Positions 8,950 through 17,344 of a stretch of DNA of 64,000 bases are shown in pieces (positions within the stretch are counted from its first letter, which is position 1; the number at the start of each line of letters is the position of its first letter). A program made the position numbers and the translations under genes. The DNA is from Salinimicrobium xinjiangense DSM 19287 (GTDB taxonomy: Bacteria > Bacteroidota > Bacteroidia > Flavobacteriales > Flavobacteriaceae): the NCBI RefSeq assembly GCF_000423585.1, contig NZ_KE384054.1:62001-126000 (forward strand), written 5' to 3'. The notes under the pieces are model-generated. The model saw nothing but the letters and a program-made list of their open reading frames with translations, did no database searches and had not been told where the DNA came from.

Positions 8950-9695
8950 AAAAGCTGATCTTTTTACTGGCACTTACTTTTAGCTTAGGCGGATATTCCC
9001 AAAATGAAATGCTATTCGAAAGAGCTAATGAAGCTTATGCCGCAGGAGAATTTGAAAAAGCTGTAGAAAATTACGAACAGATCCTGGCAAACGGAGAGAC
9101 TTCGGCAGCTTTACATTATAATCTCGGGAATGCTTATTACCGTCTCGATCGTGTGGCTCCCAGTATTTATCATTACGAGAAGGCACTACAGCTAAACCCG
9201 GGAGATGAGGATGCCCGGAACAATCTTGTCTTTGCCAAAAACATGGCCATTGATGCCATAGGCGAGGAAGCTAAAGGAGGTTTTTGGGGGATTTTCAGCA
9301 GGTCTACTTCTGCTTTTACCGCTGCAGGTTGGGGATGGATAGCCATTTTCTGTATGCTTTTGTTCGTGGTATTTTTCCTGGTGTACTACTTCAGCCGAAG
9401 AACAACTACTAAAAGGCTCCTGTTTATAGGCAGTATGTTTTTCCTGGTGATGGCAATTGCTTCCGCAGTTGTTGGCTTCACAAAAGATTCTTTGCAACAG
9501 GAAAGCTCTTTTGCTATAGTTTTTACCGAACAGGTGGAGGTGAAAAGCGAACCTTCACCGCGGGCCGGGGAAGCTTTTTTACTTCATGAAGGTGCCAAGG
9601 TAAAGATCACCGAAAACTTCCAGGATTGGGTGGAAATAGAACTGCCAAATGGAAGCCGTGGGTGGATGCAGGAAAATGATCTGAAAAAACTGTAA
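8946..9695 (+). CDS. batE: TPR and SH3-like protein BatE
   Basis: This is a 249-residue protein with a signal peptide (MKKLIFLLALTFSLGGYSQN) and TPR repeats at about 20-90 (YNLGNAYYRLDRVAPSIYHY). Two membrane segments follow (about 126-146 and 157-174), then a C-terminal bacterial SH3-like domain (VKSEPSPRAGEAFLLHEGAKV ... GWMQENDLKKL). This architecture is characteristic of BatE. It is the last gene of the bat operon, and translation is coupled to batD by an ATGA overlap. The SH3 domain may contact peptidoglycan or a partner peptide; this is inferred from the domain family only. Confidence 0.88.
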   Translation: MKKLIFLLALTFSLGGYSQNEMLFERANEAYAAGEFEKAVENYEQILANGETSAALHYNLGNAYYRLDRVAPSIYHYEKALQLNPGDEDARNNLVFAKNMAIDAIGEEAKGGFWGIFSRSTSAFTAAGWGWIAIFCMLLFVVFFLVYYFSRRTTTKRLLFIGSMFFLVMAIASAVVGFTKDSLQQESSFAIVFTEQVEVKSEPSPRAGEAFLLHEGAKVKITENFQDWVEIELPNGSRGWMQENDLKKL

Positions 9696-9719
9696 ATTAG
9701 CATTACAAAAATTTATGCT

Positions 9720-10355
9720 ATGCCAGATTTCTATAAAAAGATTATCCAGAATAATAAAGAATGGGTTGAGGGAATCATCAAAGAAGATCCCGACTATTTT
9801 AAAAGATTAGCTGAAGGACAGAAACCTCCGTTATTATGGATTGGTTGTGCTGATAGCCGGGTGCCTGCGAATCAAATTATCGGCGCCCAGCCGGGAGAGG
9901 TTTTTGTGCACCGCAACATTGCCAATATGGTAATACATTCAGACATGAATATGTTGAGTGTTCTGGATTACGCAGTAAACGTGCTAAAGGTTGAGCACGT
10001 GATCGTGTGTGGCCACTATGGTTGTGGGGGAATAAAAGCGGCTATGGGCAATAATTCCATTGGTCTTATCGATAACTGGATTAGACACATCAAAAATATA
10101 TACAGGCTTCACAAAAAGGAACTTGATGCGATTGAAGATGAAGATACCCGTTTTGACCGTTTCGTAGAACTTAACGTTGTCGAACAGGTTTATGATCTTG
10201 CAAAAACTTCTATTGTGCAGGGAGCCTGGAGAAATGGTCAAAAGCTGCATTTACATGGCTGGGCTTATGGAGTTGGTTCAGGAATAATCAAGGATCTTAA
10301 TGTGAATGTGAGCAGTGAAGATCAATTGGACGAGGTTTACCAGTTAAACTTTTAA
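9720..10355 (+). CDS. beta-class carbonic anhydrase
   Basis: This enzyme interconverts CO2 and bicarbonate. It is 211 residues, the standard bacterial beta-class length. Zinc ligands are visible as C43 in GCADSRVPA, with D45 and R47 forming the Asp-Arg dyad, and as H99 and C102 in CGHYGCGG. It lies 24 bp after batE and could be partly co-transcribed with it, although no family logic links it to the Bat proteins. It faces cvpA convergently. Confidence 0.94.
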   Translation: MPDFYKKIIQNNKEWVEGIIKEDPDYFKRLAEGQKPPLLWIGCADSRVPANQIIGAQPGEVFVHRNIANMVIHSDMNMLSVLDYAVNVLKVEHVIVCGHYGCGGIKAAMGNNSIGLIDNWIRHIKNIYRLHKKELDAIEDEDTRFDRFVELNVVEQVYDLAKTSIVQGAWRNGQKLHLHGWAYGVGSGIIKDLNVNVSSEDQLDEVYQLNF

Positions 10356-10386
10356 TATACCTTTTAAAATGGGGATTTTTTGGGTA

Positions 10387-10917
10387 TTATCTGGGAGCTT
10401 CGTCAGCTTCAGGAGAGGTTTCGAAAAGATCCCCTTCTTTTACTTCTTCAATAATGGTAGGTAAAATTGCAGGGGCAAGTACCCTTACCGGGCCATAAAG
10501 TACAGATTCTTCTTTGGTGGTCTCTTCGGTATCGAATACTTCAAAGCGTTCGATGAACATTATAAAGATACTTGCCAAAAATGCCATTTTAAGCACTCCA
10601 AATATTCCGCCGGCCAACCTGTTGATAATTCCCAGGGCAACCATGTGTACCATTTTAGTTAGGAAACTTCCGGCCAGCGATATTAAGATGGCGACAATAA
10701 AAAAGGTAACTGCAAAAGATAGGATACTGAGGTACTTTTCATCCCAATCAATGAAGGAGTTGAGAAAACTATAGGTTGCTCCCGAAAAATGTATGGCGGC
10801 GTAGATCCCGCCAATAAGGGAGAGAAGGCCTGCAAGTTCTGCAAAAAAGCCTTTAAAAAGTCCTCTTACAAGTCCAAGCAGGAGGAAGATACTGAGGAGC
10901 AGGTCCAGAATATTCAT
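10387..10917 (-). CDS. cvpA: CvpA family membrane protein
   Basis: This is a 176-residue protein with four hydrophobic segments (about 3-18, 26-44, 62-86, 101-122) and the CvpA-type opening MNILDLLLSIFLLLGLVRGL. E. coli CvpA is linked to colicin V production and envelope stress; the function is otherwise poorly defined. It is divergent from the 10965 gene across only 47 bp. Its -7 box (TATCTTTG on the minus strand, complement of 10923-10930) ends 5 nt before the ATG, so the transcript probably has little or no leader. Confidence 0.88.
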   Translation of the reverse strand: MNILDLLLSIFLLLGLVRGLFKGFFAELAGLLSLIGGIYAAIHFSGATYSFLNSFIDWDEKYLSILSFAVTFFIVAILISLAGSFLTKMVHMVALGIINRLAGGIFGVLKMAFLASIFIMFIERFEVFDTEETTKEESVLYGPVRVLAPAILPTIIEEVKEGDLFETSPEADEAPR

Positions 10918-10922
10918 GTTCT

Positions 10923-10960
10923 CAAAGATAGTAAATTCCCGTTCTTAGTAATTATCTTTG
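10923..10960. promoter_or_regulatory. divergent promoter pair, both with TATCTTTG -7 boxes
   Basis: On the plus strand TATCTTTG occupies 10953-10960, and ATG of the downstream gene follows after 4 nt. On the minus strand the same octamer occupies 10930-10923, and cvpA ATG follows after 5 nt. The consensus TAnnTTTG is the Bacteroidota -7 element. Neither has an obvious TTTG at -33; the two -33 regions fall in the space shared by the opposing promoter. Confidence 0.65.
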
Positions 10961-10964
10961 CGCC

Positions 10965-11321
10965 ATGTCTAGAGATGAACAATTAAAACAGCGTTGGGCT
11001 GAAGTAGAAGAAAAGCTGTCGCGGCAATTTGCAGACGGTGAGAAGCTCGAGCTTGATGCCATTATATATATTATCGGGCTTCAGGAACTGGGGCAGATAC
11101 ATAGAAAATATAAGAAAGATCATAAGCTGGATCTTATGCACATTGCTATATGCCGGCTTCTCGAACCCTACGGCTACTACGAATTCGAATATTTTGATGA
11201 TGAGGGCTGGCCACATTACAAGGTGGTGGAGCACCTGCCGCAACTTAAATCGGGGGAGCAACAGGTGTTGATGAAAGAAGCTATAGTGCAGTATTTCCTT
11301 GAAAAAGAATATATAGAATAA
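10965..11321 (+). CDS. conserved hypothetical protein, 118 aa
   Basis: This is a soluble 118-residue protein with no signal peptide, membrane helix or recognised motif. It is acidic and helical, with a conserved-looking core (YIIGLQELGQIHRKYKKDHK, then HIAICRLLEPYGYYEFE). It lies divergent to cvpA and upstream of pheS, with a 99-bp gap that contains a separate pheS promoter. Coding status is supported by the upstream -7 box, the length and consistent codon use. I do not recognise the family beyond the impression that it is a flavobacterial conserved hypothetical. The start may be leaderless. Confidence 0.75.
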   Translation: MSRDEQLKQRWAEVEEKLSRQFADGEKLELDAIIYIIGLQELGQIHRKYKKDHKLDLMHIAICRLLEPYGYYEFEYFDDEGWPHYKVVEHLPQLKSGEQQVLMKEAIVQYFLEKEYIE

Positions 11322-11368
11322 TATTTTTTGGAAGCTTAGAACCCAAGGAATTGGGTTGGCAGGTGCAG

Positions 11369-11398
11369 TTGAAGTGCCGGTTAATTTTCATAAATTTG
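11369..11398 (+). promoter_or_regulatory. pheS promoter, Bacteroidota type
   Basis: A TTG at 11369-11371 is separated by 19 bp from TAAATTTG (11391-11398), a match to the TTTG-N17-23-TAnnTTTG arrangement of Bacteroidota housekeeping promoters. The start codon of pheS lies 22 bp further on. Confidence 0.65.
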
Positions 11399-11420
11399 CG
11401 CTTCCTAAAGAAAAGGGACC

Positions 11421-12440
11421 ATGACAGAAACCATTAAGGAGCATATCTCTGAAATTGAAGCTTTTCAAGCTGCAACTAAAGAGGAAGTAGAAAATTTTCG
11501 TATAAAATACCTTGGCAAAAAGGGTATTTTGAATCAGTATTTTGCTGAATTTAAAGCAGTGCCGAATGAAGAGAAAAAAGCTTTTGGCCAGGCAGTGAAT
11601 CAGTTGAAAGATGCTGCTACCAATAAAGTACAGCAGCTTAAGGAGGAGCTCGAGAGCCGCGAAGAGGACAAAGGTGTATACGGCGACCTTACCCGTCCCG
11701 GGGAACCGGTGGAAATTGGGGCACGTCATCCAATTTCTATTGTGAAGAACCAGATCATCGAGATCTTTTCCAATATTGGTTTCAATGTTTCTGAAGGTCC
11801 TGAAATGGAAGATGACTGGCACAATTTTACTGCTTTGAACCTTCCGGAATATCATCCTGCGAGAGACATGCAGGATACCTTCTTTATTCAGACGAATCCA
11901 GATGTGCTGCTCCGCACCCACACCTCTTCGGTACAGGTGCGGTACATGGAAAATAACAAGCCGCCAATTAGAACTATTTCCCCCGGAAGAGTTTTTAGAA
12001 ATGAGGCCATCTCGGCCAGATCACACTGTATCTTTCATCAGGTGGAAGGATTGTACGTGGACAAAAATGTTTCGTTTGCAGATTTGAAGCAAACTTTGTT
12101 GTATTTTACAAAGCAGTTGTTCGGAAAATCAAAGATCAGGTTACGACCTTCTTATTTTCCGTTTACAGAGCCTAGTGCAGAGGTAGATATTTACTGGGGC
12201 CTTGAAACAGAAACCGATTACCGTATCACAAAAGGTACCGGATGGCTGGAGATCATGGGCTGTGGGATGGTAGATCCAAATGTACTACGCAACTGTAACA
12301 TAGATCCTTCAGAATATTCTGGTTTTGCTTTTGGGATGGGAATAGAAAGAATTGCCATGTTGCTCTACCAGATAGGTGATATTCGAATGTTCTATGAAAA
12401 CGACATGAGATTTCTGGAACAATTTAAATCCTCTATATGA
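11421..12440 (+). CDS. pheS: phenylalanine--tRNA ligase alpha subunit
   Basis: This is the catalytic alpha subunit of PheRS, which charges tRNA-Phe. At 339 residues it is full length. It has an N-terminal coiled-coil about 1-90, then the class II catalytic core: motif 2 region [19 protein letters not shown], a VEGLYVD strand, and motif 3 [17 protein letters not shown] near the C-terminus. The beta subunit is not in this window, so pheS and pheT are unlinked, as in many Bacteroidota. Its stop overlaps the start of a 55-residue gene by an ATGA. Confidence 0.97.
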   Translation: MTETIKEHISEIEAFQAATKEEVENFRIKYLGKKGILNQYFAEFKAVPNEEKKAFGQAVNQLKDAATNKVQQLKEELESREEDKGVYGDLTRPGEPVEIGARHPISIVKNQIIEIFSNIGFNVSEGPEMEDDWHNFTALNLPEYHPARDMQDTFFIQTNPDVLLRTHTSSVQVRYMENNKPPIRTISPGRVFRNEAISARSHCIFHQVEGLYVDKNVSFADLKQTLLYFTKQLFGKSKIRLRPSYFPFTEPSAEVDIYWGLETETDYRITKGTGWLEIMGCGMVDPNVLRNCNIDPSEYSGFAFGMGIERIAMLLYQIGDIRMFYENDMRFLEQFKSSI

Positions 12441-12604
12441 AAACAGCAGGTTTAGTAGTCATCGGAATTATTGCACTGGCAGTTATTATACTATTAATAG
12501 CAGTAGAAATCATTGAGTTTACCATAGGAGCCATCCTTCTTGGAGTTGCTGCTCTAATTCTATGGGGACTATATAAATGGATTAAAGGCAAGGTCAGCGA
12601 TTAG
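12437..12604 (+). CDS. 55-residue hydrophobic peptide gene between pheS and the 12604 gene
   Basis: An ATG at 12437 overlaps the pheS stop (ATGA), and the frame runs 55 codons to TAG at 12602-12604. The last base of that stop is the first base of the next gene's GTG. Translation begins [20 protein letters not shown] and continues with two hydrophobic helices (about 5-23 and 27-46), a short acidic hinge (VEIIEF), and a basic C-terminus (KWIKGKVSD). The tight coupling on both sides argues for a real gene. No function is recognised; it is a small inner-membrane protein. Confidence 0.7.
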   Translation: MKTAGLVVIGIIALAVIILLIAVEIIEFTIGAILLGVAALILWGLYKWIKGKVSD

Positions 12605-12999
12605 TGAAGAAGGATATAGAAATTCCCGAGGTTAAAGGAGTTTTTCTTGCTGCAGTAAGGGAAAAACATGAGGAATACGGCAGTCTTGACTGGAATGCCT
12701 ATCTAATAAATGATCGTGGTGAAGCAATCGAAGGTGTCCTGATCGTCTCCAAAGGATACGACGGAAAAAGAGAAACTTCTACCATGAGGCATAGTTTAAC
12801 CGAATTGCCGGCCCAATCTTTTGCCAAAGTTGAATTTCTACAGGAGGACGTGCTTCAGCTGAACAACGAATTCTCTGTTTCCTTCTTTGCTGAAGGAAAG
12901 ATGTTTCACAAGAAATTTGTTTTCCGAAAGAACAGTATCAATGAAAAGGCATTACAGGAACTTCCTGTGATGCAGAGGAAGGGTGTGCTACTTAAATAG
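12604..12999 (+). CDS. conserved hypothetical protein, 131 aa
   Basis: This soluble 131-residue protein starts with GTG (MKKDIEIPEVKGVFLAAVRE) directly on the stop of the 55-residue membrane peptide gene. It has alternating beta strands (DWNAYLINDRGEAIEGVLIVSKGYDGK, FAKVEFLQ, KMFHKKFVFRK), and no signal sequence or known active-site motif. Position in the pheS transcript suggests constitutive expression. I do not recognise the family. An AT-rich repeat follows at 13000-13103. Confidence 0.75.
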   Translation: MKKDIEIPEVKGVFLAAVREKHEEYGSLDWNAYLINDRGEAIEGVLIVSKGYDGKRETSTMRHSLTELPAQSFAKVEFLQEDVLQLNNEFSVSFFAEGKMFHKKFVFRKNSINEKALQELPVMQRKGVLLK

Positions 13000-13103
13000 T
13001 TAATTGGTGATTAGTGAATGGTTAATTGGAAGAAGTGGTGAACTTAAAAAGTTTTAAACCTTCCTGAACCTCCAGCCTATTAACCAATAACTAGTTAATC
13101 CAG
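13000..13103. repeat. AT-rich imperfect inverted repeat element
   Basis: TTAATTGGTGATTAGTGAATG and GTTAATTGG on the left (13000-13029) face ATTAACCAATAACTAGTTAATCC on the right (13079-13101). Between them lies an AACTTAAAAAGTTTT palindrome. It sits between convergent genes (the 12604 gene and gpsA) and overlaps the gpsA 3' end. The word content is similar to the element at 1649-1724. It could serve as a bidirectional terminator or be a repeat-family copy. Confidence 0.45.
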
Positions 13104-14090
13104 TTTCTCCGCCAATTTCTTGAAAACCTTCTTAGGCTCTTTGCCCTGGTATAGAATGCCGTAAACGGCATTGATGATTGGAGTTTTGGCACCTGTTTCC
13201 TGTACAATTTTATAGGCACTTTCTGTTGCGTAGTAACCTTCGGCAACCATGCTCATTTCCATCTGAGCGCTTTTTACGGTGTAGCCTTTACCAATCATAT
13301 TACCAAACATCCTGTTACGGCTGAAGATAGAATATCCCGTCACCAATAAATCTCCCAGATAGGCGGAATCATTGATGTTCCTCTTCATTTTGTGGACTTT
13401 TTTGATGAACTTCTTCATCTCTCTAATCGCATTACTCATTAATACGCTCTGGAAGTTGTCTCCGTAGCCAAGTCCGTGGGCAATACCGGCGGCTATTGCA
13501 TAAATATTCTTAAGCATAGCTGCATATTCGGTACCCACAATGTCGTCGCTGGTCTTACAGGTAATATAATCGCTGCTGAGGTTTTTGGCTACCAACTTTG
13601 CCTTCTCTTCATCAGAACAGGCGATGGTCAAATAGGAAAGCCTTTCCAAAGCCACCTCCTCGGCATGACAGGGGCCGGTTATCACTCCAATATTATCATA
13701 AGGAATGTTATAGGTTTTATGGAAATGTTCTCCTACAATAAGACTGGTTTCGGGCACGATACCTTTAATTGCAGAAAAAATGATCTTTCCTTCCAGGGAT
13801 TCTGTGAGGTTGTCCAATTCCCGCTTTAGAAATGCAGAAGGTATAGCAAAAATCAGCACGTCGGCTCTTCTAACGGCTTCATTGATATCATTGGTAAGAT
13901 GCAGCTGGGTGACGTCAAATTCTACAGAACTCAGGTAATTTGGATTGTGTTCCTGTTTTTTGATATGCTCAATGGCATACACACTACGCATATACCAGGT
14001 GACCTCGTCGAGGTTTTCACAAAGCATTTTTACATTAGCTGTGGCCCAGCTTCCTCCGCCTATAACAGCGAATTTCGGCGATTTTTCCAT
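13095..14090 (-). CDS. gpsA: NAD(P)H-dependent glycerol-3-phosphate dehydrogenase
   Basis: This enzyme reduces dihydroxyacetone phosphate to sn-glycerol-3-phosphate for phospholipid synthesis. It is 331 residues, full length. The Rossmann start is AVIGGGSWATANVKM; the nucleotide-binding AIPSAFLKREL, the GPCHAEEVALE segment, the catalytic-lysine region TEYAAMLKNIYAIAAGIAHGL and the C-terminal motif MVAEGYYATE are all present. A minus-strand -7-like TATTTTTG lies at 14118-14111, about 20 bp ahead of the ATG. Confidence 0.95.
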   Translation of the reverse strand: MEKSPKFAVIGGGSWATANVKMLCENLDEVTWYMRSVYAIEHIKKQEHNPNYLSSVEFDVTQLHLTNDINEAVRRADVLIFAIPSAFLKRELDNLTESLEGKIIFSAIKGIVPETSLIVGEHFHKTYNIPYDNIGVITGPCHAEEVALERLSYLTIACSDEEKAKLVAKNLSSDYITCKTSDDIVGTEYAAMLKNIYAIAAGIAHGLGYGDNFQSVLMSNAIREMKKFIKKVHKMKRNINDSAYLGDLLVTGYSIFSRNRMFGNMIGKGYTVKSAQMEMSMVAEGYYATESAYKIVQETGAKTPIINAVYGILYQGKEPKKVFKKLAEKLD

Positions 14091-14243
14091 AAAAATTTTG
14101 GTTCTGTCTCCAAAAATAAGGAAAATATAAGGCTTGTAAAGAATGGCTGCACCAAAGAAAATTTTAAAACCTTGTGCAGGAGCCTAAAACTTTAACATTT
14201 AGAAGGTTAAATATTACGTACGAAGAAAAATAAATCTGCGTTA

Positions 14244-14339
14244 TACTATTAAGAAGATTTAATTTGAAGAGTTTAATCTTTTTTGGTTGGTTAGTTAGTG
14301 AAGAGATTGCCTCCGGATGAGTCCGGAGGCAATTTTTTT
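14244..14339 (+). ncRNA. candidate small RNA with intrinsic terminator (copy B)
   Basis: No plus-strand gene precedes this spot, yet a strong plus-strand terminator is present: stem ATTGCCTCCGGA / TCCGGAGGCAAT at 14306-14332, then seven T's. Upstream is a -7-like TAAATCTG (14231-14238, one mismatch), giving a predicted start near 14244 and a transcript of about 95 nt. It contains an AAGATT/AATCTT hairpin and the element TTTTGGTTGGTTAGTTAG (14281-14298), which also occurs before the terminator of the candidate at 49926-50039. Ends are predictions. An alternative is a bidirectional terminator for nadD, but its T-run is on the wrong side for the minus strand. Confidence 0.45.
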
Positions 14340-14922
14340 ATCTGTAGAAATTCATTTCGTCAATATACTTCCAGACTTTGGAAGGTAAAAGCGGCCGAAC
14401 ATCCTTACCTGCTTTAATAGCTTTTCTTATGAATGTCGATGTGATCTCAATTCTTGGAGCATCAGTCAGGGTAATTTTAGGATGGTCAATGAGATCGGAA
14501 CGTGTTTCACCTTCAGAATAGCGCGGATATACAATGATATCATGCCGCTCCAGGATTACCTCATAATTTTTCCATTTTGGAAAGCTTTTAAGGTTGTCTT
14601 CTCCCATGATGAGTACAAATTCATAATCGGGATATTTTTCTTCAAGATGTGCAAGGGTATATACTGTATAATTCGGTTGCGGAAGATTAAACTCAATATC
14701 ACTGGGTTTGATCCCGGGATAATCTTCGCACAGCTGCCACACCATTTCAAAGCGGTGGTGATTATTTAAAAGGCTGCTCTTTTTCTTGAAGGGATTGTGA
14801 GGAGTGACTACCATCCACACCTCTGTAAGATCGGTATATTGGAGCAGGTGATTGGCGAGGATAAGATGCCCTATATGTACAGGGTTAAAAGTTCCAAAAA
14901 ACAGACCTATTCTTTTTTTCAC
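14338..14922 (-). CDS. nadD: nicotinate-nucleotide adenylyltransferase
   Basis: This enzyme adenylates nicotinate mononucleotide in NAD biosynthesis. It is 194 residues, of the usual length. The nucleotidyltransferase signature GTFNPVHIGHL (10-20) and the C-terminal R-I-E-I-T-STFIRKAI motif (ISSTxxR type) are visible. It is coupled to gmk by a 4-bp overlap and forms a minus-strand operon yicC-gmk-nadD. Confidence 0.95.
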   Translation of the reverse strand: MKKRIGLFFGTFNPVHIGHLILANHLLQYTDLTEVWMVVTPHNPFKKKSSLLNNHHRFEMVWQLCEDYPGIKPSDIEFNLPQPNYTVYTLAHLEEKYPDYEFVLIMGEDNLKSFPKWKNYEVILERHDIIVYPRYSEGETRSDLIDHPKITLTDAPRIEITSTFIRKAIKAGKDVRPLLPSKVWKYIDEMNFYR

Positions 14923-15509
14923 TTTTTGGATATTTTGCTGGCTCCTACAAAATCTGAAACCAGGGAATAAGCTTCTTCCAGTGCTGTATTAAGATCATTG
15001 TTCACGATGATATGATCAAATTGCGGAGCCGTGGCCAGTTCAATGGAAGCTTTTGCCACTCTCATGTTGATCTTGTCCATGGATTCGGTTTCCCGTTTTT
15101 TTAACCTGATCTTTAATTCCTCAATACTCGGCGGCTTCACAAAAACTGCGAGGGTTTTTTCCGGATATATATTTTTAATGTCCAATCCTCCCACAACATC
15201 AATGTCAAATATGACATTTTTACCATGCGACCAGATCCTTTCTACCTCTGCTTTAAGAGTGCCGTAGAAATTGTCACGGTAAACTTCCTCCCACTCAAGA
15301 AATTCGTCATTTTTGATCTTGTCCTTAAATTCTCTTAGACTAAGAAAGTAGTAATCTTTTCCATGCTCCTCGGTTCCCCTTGGTTCCCTTGAGGTGGCCG
15401 ATATAGAAAATTCGAGGTTCAGTTCTTCCTGGGCGAGCAAATATTTTACAATAGTGGTTTTGCCGGATCCCGATGGAGCCGAAAAAACGATCAGTTTTCC
15501 GTCTGCCAT
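14919..15509 (-). CDS. gmk: guanylate kinase
   Basis: This enzyme phosphorylates GMP to GDP. It is 196 residues, with the P-loop APSGSGKTTI near residue 10, the GMP-binding TSREPRGTEEHGKDYYFL block, and the lid/Asp region VIFDIDVVGGLDIK. It overlaps yicC by 1 bp and nadD by 4 bp, so it is translated within a single transcript. No deviation from the family is visible. Confidence 0.96.
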   Translation of the reverse strand: MADGKLIVFSAPSGSGKTTIVKYLLAQEELNLEFSISATSREPRGTEEHGKDYYFLSLREFKDKIKNDEFLEWEEVYRDNFYGTLKAEVERIWSHGKNVIFDIDVVGGLDIKNIYPEKTLAVFVKPPSIEELKIRLKKRETESMDKINMRVAKASIELATAPQFDHIIVNNDLNTALEEAYSLVSDFVGASKISKK

Positions 15510-16366
15510 TACAGTACGTTTAGAAGTTGTTCTTTTATTTTTTCCAGCTCGTCCTTCATTTGAACTACAAGCTGTTGCATAGGGGCGTAATTAGATTTGC
15601 TTCCTATGGTATTGATCTCACGACCCATTTCCTGGGAAATAAAGCCTAATTTTTTTCCATTGGAGTCCGAAGAATTTAAAGTCTTCAGAAAATAATCCAT
15701 GTGGTTTTCCAGTCTTACTTTTTCTTCAGTAATATCAAATTTTTCGATGTAGAAGATCAACTCCTGTTCAAACCTGTTTTCATCAACATTTTCTTTGAGA
15801 TCGGCCACACCTTTTTGAAGACGTTCTCTCACTCCTGCTATTCTTTCGGGATCCATAGCGATCACCTGCTTTAGGAGTTCCTGAATATTTAAAGCTCTTT
15901 GTTCCAGTTCTTCTTCAAGCACCTTACCTTCAGCAGACCTAAAATCATTGATCTCCCTCAGGGCTTCATCTACTGCTTCTTCTATTGCCTTGAATTCATC
16001 TTCATTGATCTCCTCCCTTTCAGTCTTAAAAGCATCGGGCATGCGAACAGCCATTTGCAGCAGTTCAACATCACTCGCAGGATGGATCTCCCGTAACTGA
16101 GTCATGTATTTCCTTATTGCAGGGGAATTAACTGCAGATGATGTTTCTTCTCCCGTAACTTCAACATAGACTGAAAAATCGACTTTTCCGCGGATTAGTT
16201 CCCGTGAGATCTTATTGCGAAGTTGCAATTCCTTCTCCCGGTACTGGGACGGAATGCGTGCATTGAGATCTAAATTTTTGCTGTTAAGGGATTTTATCTC
16301 AACAGTAATCTTTTTGGAAGGAAGCTGTAAAACGCTTTTTCCAAAGCCGGTCATTGACTGGATCAT
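15509..16366 (-). CDS. yicC: YicC family endoribonuclease-like protein
   Basis: This is a 285-residue YicC/YloC protein. The N-terminus MIQSMTGFGKS and the C-terminal block GKKLGFISQEMGREINTIGSKSN are the family hallmarks. YicC of E. coli is reported to act as an endoribonuclease affecting small RNAs; the activity here is inferred from family only. The gene is commonly linked to gmk, as here. It is first in the minus-strand operon. Confidence 0.93.
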   Translation of the reverse strand: MIQSMTGFGKSVLQLPSKKITVEIKSLNSKNLDLNARIPSQYREKELQLRNKISRELIRGKVDFSVYVEVTGEETSSAVNSPAIRKYMTQLREIHPASDVELLQMAVRMPDAFKTEREEINEDEFKAIEEAVDEALREINDFRSAEGKVLEEELEQRALNIQELLKQVIAMDPERIAGVRERLQKGVADLKENVDENRFEQELIFYIEKFDITEEKVRLENHMDYFLKTLNSSDSNGKKLGFISQEMGREINTIGSKSNYAPMQQLVVQMKDELEKIKEQLLNVL

Positions 16367-16600
16367 GCTTGTTTTTTAGTGTTGCGCAAAGATAAGGAAT
16401 TCTTTAGCAGAGCATAATCGGGGAGGCCTTGATTTTTATTCTCCTGGATGGCGTGACCTGAAATGATATAAAATTGATAAGGATATGCCTGTCAAAATGA
16501 ATAATTCATGCGCCAGGTTACGAGCCTAATCTTTCATCCTGTATTCGAATCCAGGTTCGAGCTCGAAGTCATTTTTAGAAATCTATCGATTTCCTCATTT
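16367..16600. other. 234-bp intergenic region without a supported gene
   Basis: This region lies between the yicC promoter region and the 3' end of the VTT gene. It has no ORF of convincing length. A T-arm-like string (ATTCGAATCCAGG, near 16541-16556) is present, but no acceptor, D or anticodon arms can be paired with it. Confidence 0.4.
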
Positions 16601-17308
16601 TCATGACTTTCTTTTTTTCTTATCCCAATAGACATAAAGACCAAACAGAATAAGACTTATCAAAGATCCCCAAAACAATCCGGTCTTTAAAGCATCAGTA
16701 CTCTTTCCAATAATTGCTATAAACAACGTAAGGGGCGCGATACCAACCAGGGTAGCACCAATAAATTTCCAGTAGCCCATCTGTAGAATACCTGCTACAA
16801 AACTAATGGCGTCATTAGAAAGGAAAGGATTGAGCCGGGTGACAATGACTGCCCAAAAGCCATAATCATCAATAAAGTCGCTGATCTTCTTTTCATTTTT
16901 ATACCCAATAAGTTTCTCAACTATTACCGGCCCAAAATATCTTCCAATATAATACCCTACAGAAGAGGCTGAATATACTGCTGCAAATATGATACAGCTG
17001 CCCCACACAGGGCCGTAGGCAAGCACCGAAACAACCATCAATAAAATTGTGGGAATTACCAGGAGAAACATTTGTGCGATCATAGCCAGCACCAGCACTA
17101 TAGGACCAAACCAGCCAAAATTTGCTACCCAGTTTCTAATCCTGCTTTGATCATCACTTGTAAGAACATTCCAGGCTTCTGTAAGCCACGCCTGTACTCC
17201 GGGGATAAAGAAGTATGAAAGGACAAGCGATATAATGATTCCGGCCGAAATGTAAAGCGGGAGCTTGCTCTGCTTTACAGAGGTGGTTTCAATTGATTGT
17301 TCTTCCAT
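16601..17308 (-). CDS. VTT domain (TVP38/TMEM64, DedA-like) membrane protein
   Basis: This is a 235-residue polytopic protein with about six hydrophobic segments. The VTT signature region is visible (GPVWGSCIIFAAVYSASSVGYYIGRYFG, then the RLNPFLSNDAISFVAG motif). Such proteins are DedA-superfamily membrane proteins implicated in lipid scrambling or undecaprenyl-phosphate/membrane homeostasis; the substrate cannot be told here. The N-terminus is cytoplasmic and acidic, without a cleaved signal. It lies 36 bp after the 17345 lipoprotein gene on the same strand. Confidence 0.88.
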   Translation of the reverse strand: MEEQSIETTSVKQSKLPLYISAGIIISLVLSYFFIPGVQAWLTEAWNVLTSDDQSRIRNWVANFGWFGPIVLVLAMIAQMFLLVIPTILLMVVSVLAYGPVWGSCIIFAAVYSASSVGYYIGRYFGPVIVEKLIGYKNEKKISDFIDDYGFWAVIVTRLNPFLSNDAISFVAGILQMGYWKFIGATLVGIAPLTLFIAIIGKSTDALKTGLFWGSLISLILFGLYVYWDKKKRKS

Positions 17309-17344
17309 ATAATTTTTTGCTGGTTTTGGGTTGCAGGTTTGCTG

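Noticed and set aside
10514-10774. Plus-strand ORF opposite cvpA
   Set aside because: It is a mirror of the cvpA coding frame without start-site support or motif content.
16541-16570. Possible tRNA 3' end (ATTCGAATCCAGG and GGTTCGAGCTCG)
   Set aside because: The T-arm-like loop is too long, and no acceptor, D or anticodon arms pair around it on either strand.
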